Below, piece after piece: positions 7,097 through 8,676 of a DNA stretch of 8,676 nt (positions are counted from its first letter, which is position 1; each line of letters starts with the position of its first letter). Both the position numbers and the translations under genes were made by a program. Source of the DNA: Pedosphaera sp. (GTDB taxonomy: Bacteria > Verrucomicrobiota > Verrucomicrobiia > Limisphaerales > SXTU01); assembly GCA_009695395.1 (NCBI GenBank), contig SIBB01000128.1, forward strand, positions 1 to 8,676. Reading direction: 5' to 3'. The notes beneath the pieces are model-generated. The model was not told the DNA's origin and did not search any database. It saw only the letters and a list, made by a program, of their open reading frames with translations.

Positions 7097-7413
7097 GATG
7101 GTTCATTGGATGTTGAGCGACCTTGGTTATTCAACTTCCTCAACTGCGGCCAATCCAATGGAATCGGCTCGGTCATCCATTTGCGTCGAGCGCTGAATCA
7201 CCCGACCACAATCCACAACCGCGCCAAGCCTATTGCCTGAAACTTCACTGCCTCCGCCGAAAGCGTCAGTGTCACTTTACAATCCCGCCCGACGGTCTTG
7301 ACAGCGCTGACGTTGCCGATAGACAAAGCACAGCGGTCGCAGGTCGTCCGTTAACATCGGCATGAGGCAATATGCAAAGCCGCAGATGGGCGCCGAGGAG
7401 TCAGCGGGGCGGT

Positions 7414-8676
7414 TTAAGGTCGTTCGGAAGCGGGGATATGGAGAACCGTGATGGCCGCCGATTCCCAACCGCGGGGTTGACCTTTGCGCCAGCCGTCCCA
7501 GGAAATGAAAAACCGCTCGCCTTTTTCATCGAGAGCGTTGCCGAACGAGCCGTCGAGCGCGTAGCCGTATTTATCCCAAAAATGCGCGTGGAGAAACGCG
7601 AGCACCTTGCGTCTGCCCGTTTTGATTTCGTACTGCACGATAGGCGTACCATCCTTGGCAGCTCCGCCATGAGCGCCGGGCACATAATACAGATATCTGC
7701 CGGTCGGATCGGCTTCGAGCGATGCGATGTATTCCTGCTGGGCAACGCCGCAATTGCCGAGCTGTTTCACCTCGCCCGATTTAACGTCGAATGCCCACAG
7801 GTCTGCCTTGGTTCCGGAGGTTCCATAGACAATGCCTTGTGGCGTCTCCCGTGTGGCCGAACGGACGTTTGGCACGTTGGACGCGGTGATGGCATTTGAT
7901 TGCGGATCGTAGCATTTACCCTCCCAGAAGACTTTGCCCGTCGTCGGCGAATGGATGAGGACACGGTAAGGCCCGTCATCGGCGACCGTGAGCAGTTTCC
8001 TGGTTTTGAGGTCGAGTGCGAAGAACTGGACCTTCTGATTGGGAGCGTCCTTGCCGACCGCGGTGCCGCCGTAAAAAATCATGCGTTTGGGATCCAAGAC
8101 GCTGCACGGGATGGTGTGTTTGGATATGGGATGGGTGTAAACAATCTGGGTTTCGCGGGTCTTGGGATGCGTGCGCAGGATCCATTCGCCCTTGTAACCA
8201 TTTTTATCGTGCGTGACGGTGGGGGAACCGCGATCGGTGGCGTAGTAGAGCCAGCCATCGCTGCCAAGGTCGATTCGGCTTTGCATCTCACCCGGCCTAT
8301 AATTCATGCTGGGCGGGAAAGCGTTGACCGATTCGAGGAACTTCGTGGTGTCAACGAGTTGCTTGAATTGCTTGAGTTTGCCGTCGTATTCCCAGAGATG
8401 GGCGGTGCCTTTGGGAGCGAGGTGATCGTTGTTCGATGAATAGTATTTATCACCCACGACGATGCCATCAGAGCGATGCGACCAAGGATTCCCGGAATAG
8501 TTTTGTTCGGGATAGAACGCGAAATCCACGACGGGAGGCGTCTTGGCGATGACGACGCCTTCGCGGAGGTTGGCTCCCGGCTTCAGGAATAAGGCAGAGG
8601 ATTCGGTGACGACAGTCTGGCCGTCCGGCAACTTCGGTGGATAAGATAAGGGATAGCGTGAATCGGATTTCGGCGT
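7414..8676 (-). CDS. Probable beta-propeller protein, 5' end outside the window
   Basis: I recognise the fold type but not a specific family. The reading frame is open to the window edge, so 420 C-terminal residues are visible and the true start lies upstream; a TTG at 8631 should not be taken as the start. Repeated short strands of the type aromatic-acid-x-K-T/S-G are spread through the protein: HLWEYDGKLKQF (93-104), FFALDLKTRKLL (218-229), LWAFDVKSGEVKQL (293-306) and IVQYEIKTGRRKVL (346-359). These alternate with G-x-L/W-Y-Y strands such as DGWLYYATDRG (139-149) and GRYLYYVPGAHGG (326-338). This is the pattern of a WD40/PQQ-like or oligogalacturonate-lyase-like propeller that binds a ligand or carbohydrate. 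I see no membrane segment in the visible part. It probably acts outside the cytoplasm, like its neighbours (inference). Its GC looks somewhat lower than that of the other genes. No clear rho-independent terminator follows the TAA at 7414-7416. Confidence 0.75.
   Translation of the reverse strand, partial: TPKSDSRYPLSYPPKLPDGQTVVTESSALFLKPGANLREGVVIAKTPPVVDFAFYPEQNYSGNPWSHRSDGIVVGDKYYSSNNDHLAPKGTAHLWEYDGKLKQFKQLVDTTKFLESVNAFPPSMNYRPGEMQSRIDLGSDGWLYYATDRGSPTVTHDKNGYKGEWILRTHPKTRETQIVYTHPISKHTIPCSVLDPKRMIFYGGTAVGKDAPNQKVQFFALDLKTRKLLTVADDGPYRVLIHSPTTGKVFWEGKCYDPQSNAITASNVPNVRSATRETPQGIVYGTSGTKADLWAFDVKSGEVKQLGNCGVAQQEYIASLEADPTGRYLYYVPGAHGGAAKDGTPIVQYEIKTGRRKVLAFLHAHFWDKYGYALDGSFGNALDEKGERFFISWDGWRKGQPRGWESAAITVLHIPASERP

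Larger units (their letters stand above)
7007..7413. other. 407-nt intergenic region upstream of the DUF1552 gene
   Basis: There is no convincing gene here. Two sub-regions differ in base composition. From 7007 to about 7140 the DNA is AT-rich (roughly 43 percent GC over 7021-7140) and carries tandem repeats and a candidate promoter for the minus-strand genes. From about 7141 to 7413 the GC is about 55-60 percent. That part contains short open frames, such as 7198-7326 on the minus strand (42 codons, TTG start), with no recognisable homology. An 8-bp palindrome CAGCGCTG lies at 7302-7309. I see no tRNA, riboswitch or insertion-sequence ends. Confidence 0.6.

Noticed and set aside
7123..7365. 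80-codon plus-strand open frame in the intergenic gap
   Set aside because: No start signal or domain, and a His/Pro/Arg-rich composition; it begins in the AT-rich leader region and does not look coding.
7277..7468. 63-codon minus-strand open frame overlapping the propeller gene's 3' end
   Set aside because: It is out of frame with a well-supported gene for its first 50 bases and lacks recognisable features.
8629..8631. TTG as start codon of the propeller gene
   Set aside because: The frame remains open for 15 more codons to the window edge with similar sequence character, so the gene begins outside the window.

Overview
The window looks like chromosomal DNA of a Verrucomicrobiota or Planctomycetota bacterium. 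I lean towards Verrucomicrobiota, by inference only. The evidence is a linked pair of the expanded PVC-type families: a planctomycete-type cytochrome c (PSCyt1) protein with DUF1587/DUF1595/DUF1592 parts, and a Tat-exported DUF1552 protein. GC is high inside the genes, start codons lack Shine-Dalgarno sequences, and long secreted proteins dominate. All four genes lie on the minus strand, so the window is transcribed from right to left.

Layout in transcription order. (1) 8676-7414: 3' part of a gene for a probable beta-propeller protein, whose 5' end is outside the window. (2) 7413-7007: a 407-nt gap without a convincing gene. Its half nearest the next gene is AT-rich and holds a candidate promoter, a 21-bp tandem duplication and a 7-bp tandem duplication. 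(3) 7006-5747: Tat-signal DUF1552 protein. (4) 5740-4025, only 6 nt later: PSCyt1 cytochrome protein that stops abruptly at the beginning of DUF1592. It ends in 13 unrelated residues encoded by AT-rich DNA, so it looks 3'-truncated. (5) 4024-3808: a spacer or leader. (6) 3807-76: a very large exported protein with a heparinase II/III-like (alpha/alpha toroid plus beta-sandwich) polysaccharide-lyase core and a C-terminal beta-sandwich module. A weak hairpin overlaps its stop codon. Bases 1-50 hold no gene I can support.

Working together (inference): all three complete products carry export signals, and the partial one is probably also extracytoplasmic. A cell-envelope heme/DUF1552 pair beside a putative polysaccharide lyase suggests carbohydrate attack or uptake, possibly with a redox step. 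The most distinctive observation is the truncated cytochrome gene fused to an AT-rich junction just before the lyase. This could be a real deletion or insertion scar, or an assembly chimera. I see no CRISPR array, tRNA, rRNA, transposase or phage gene.
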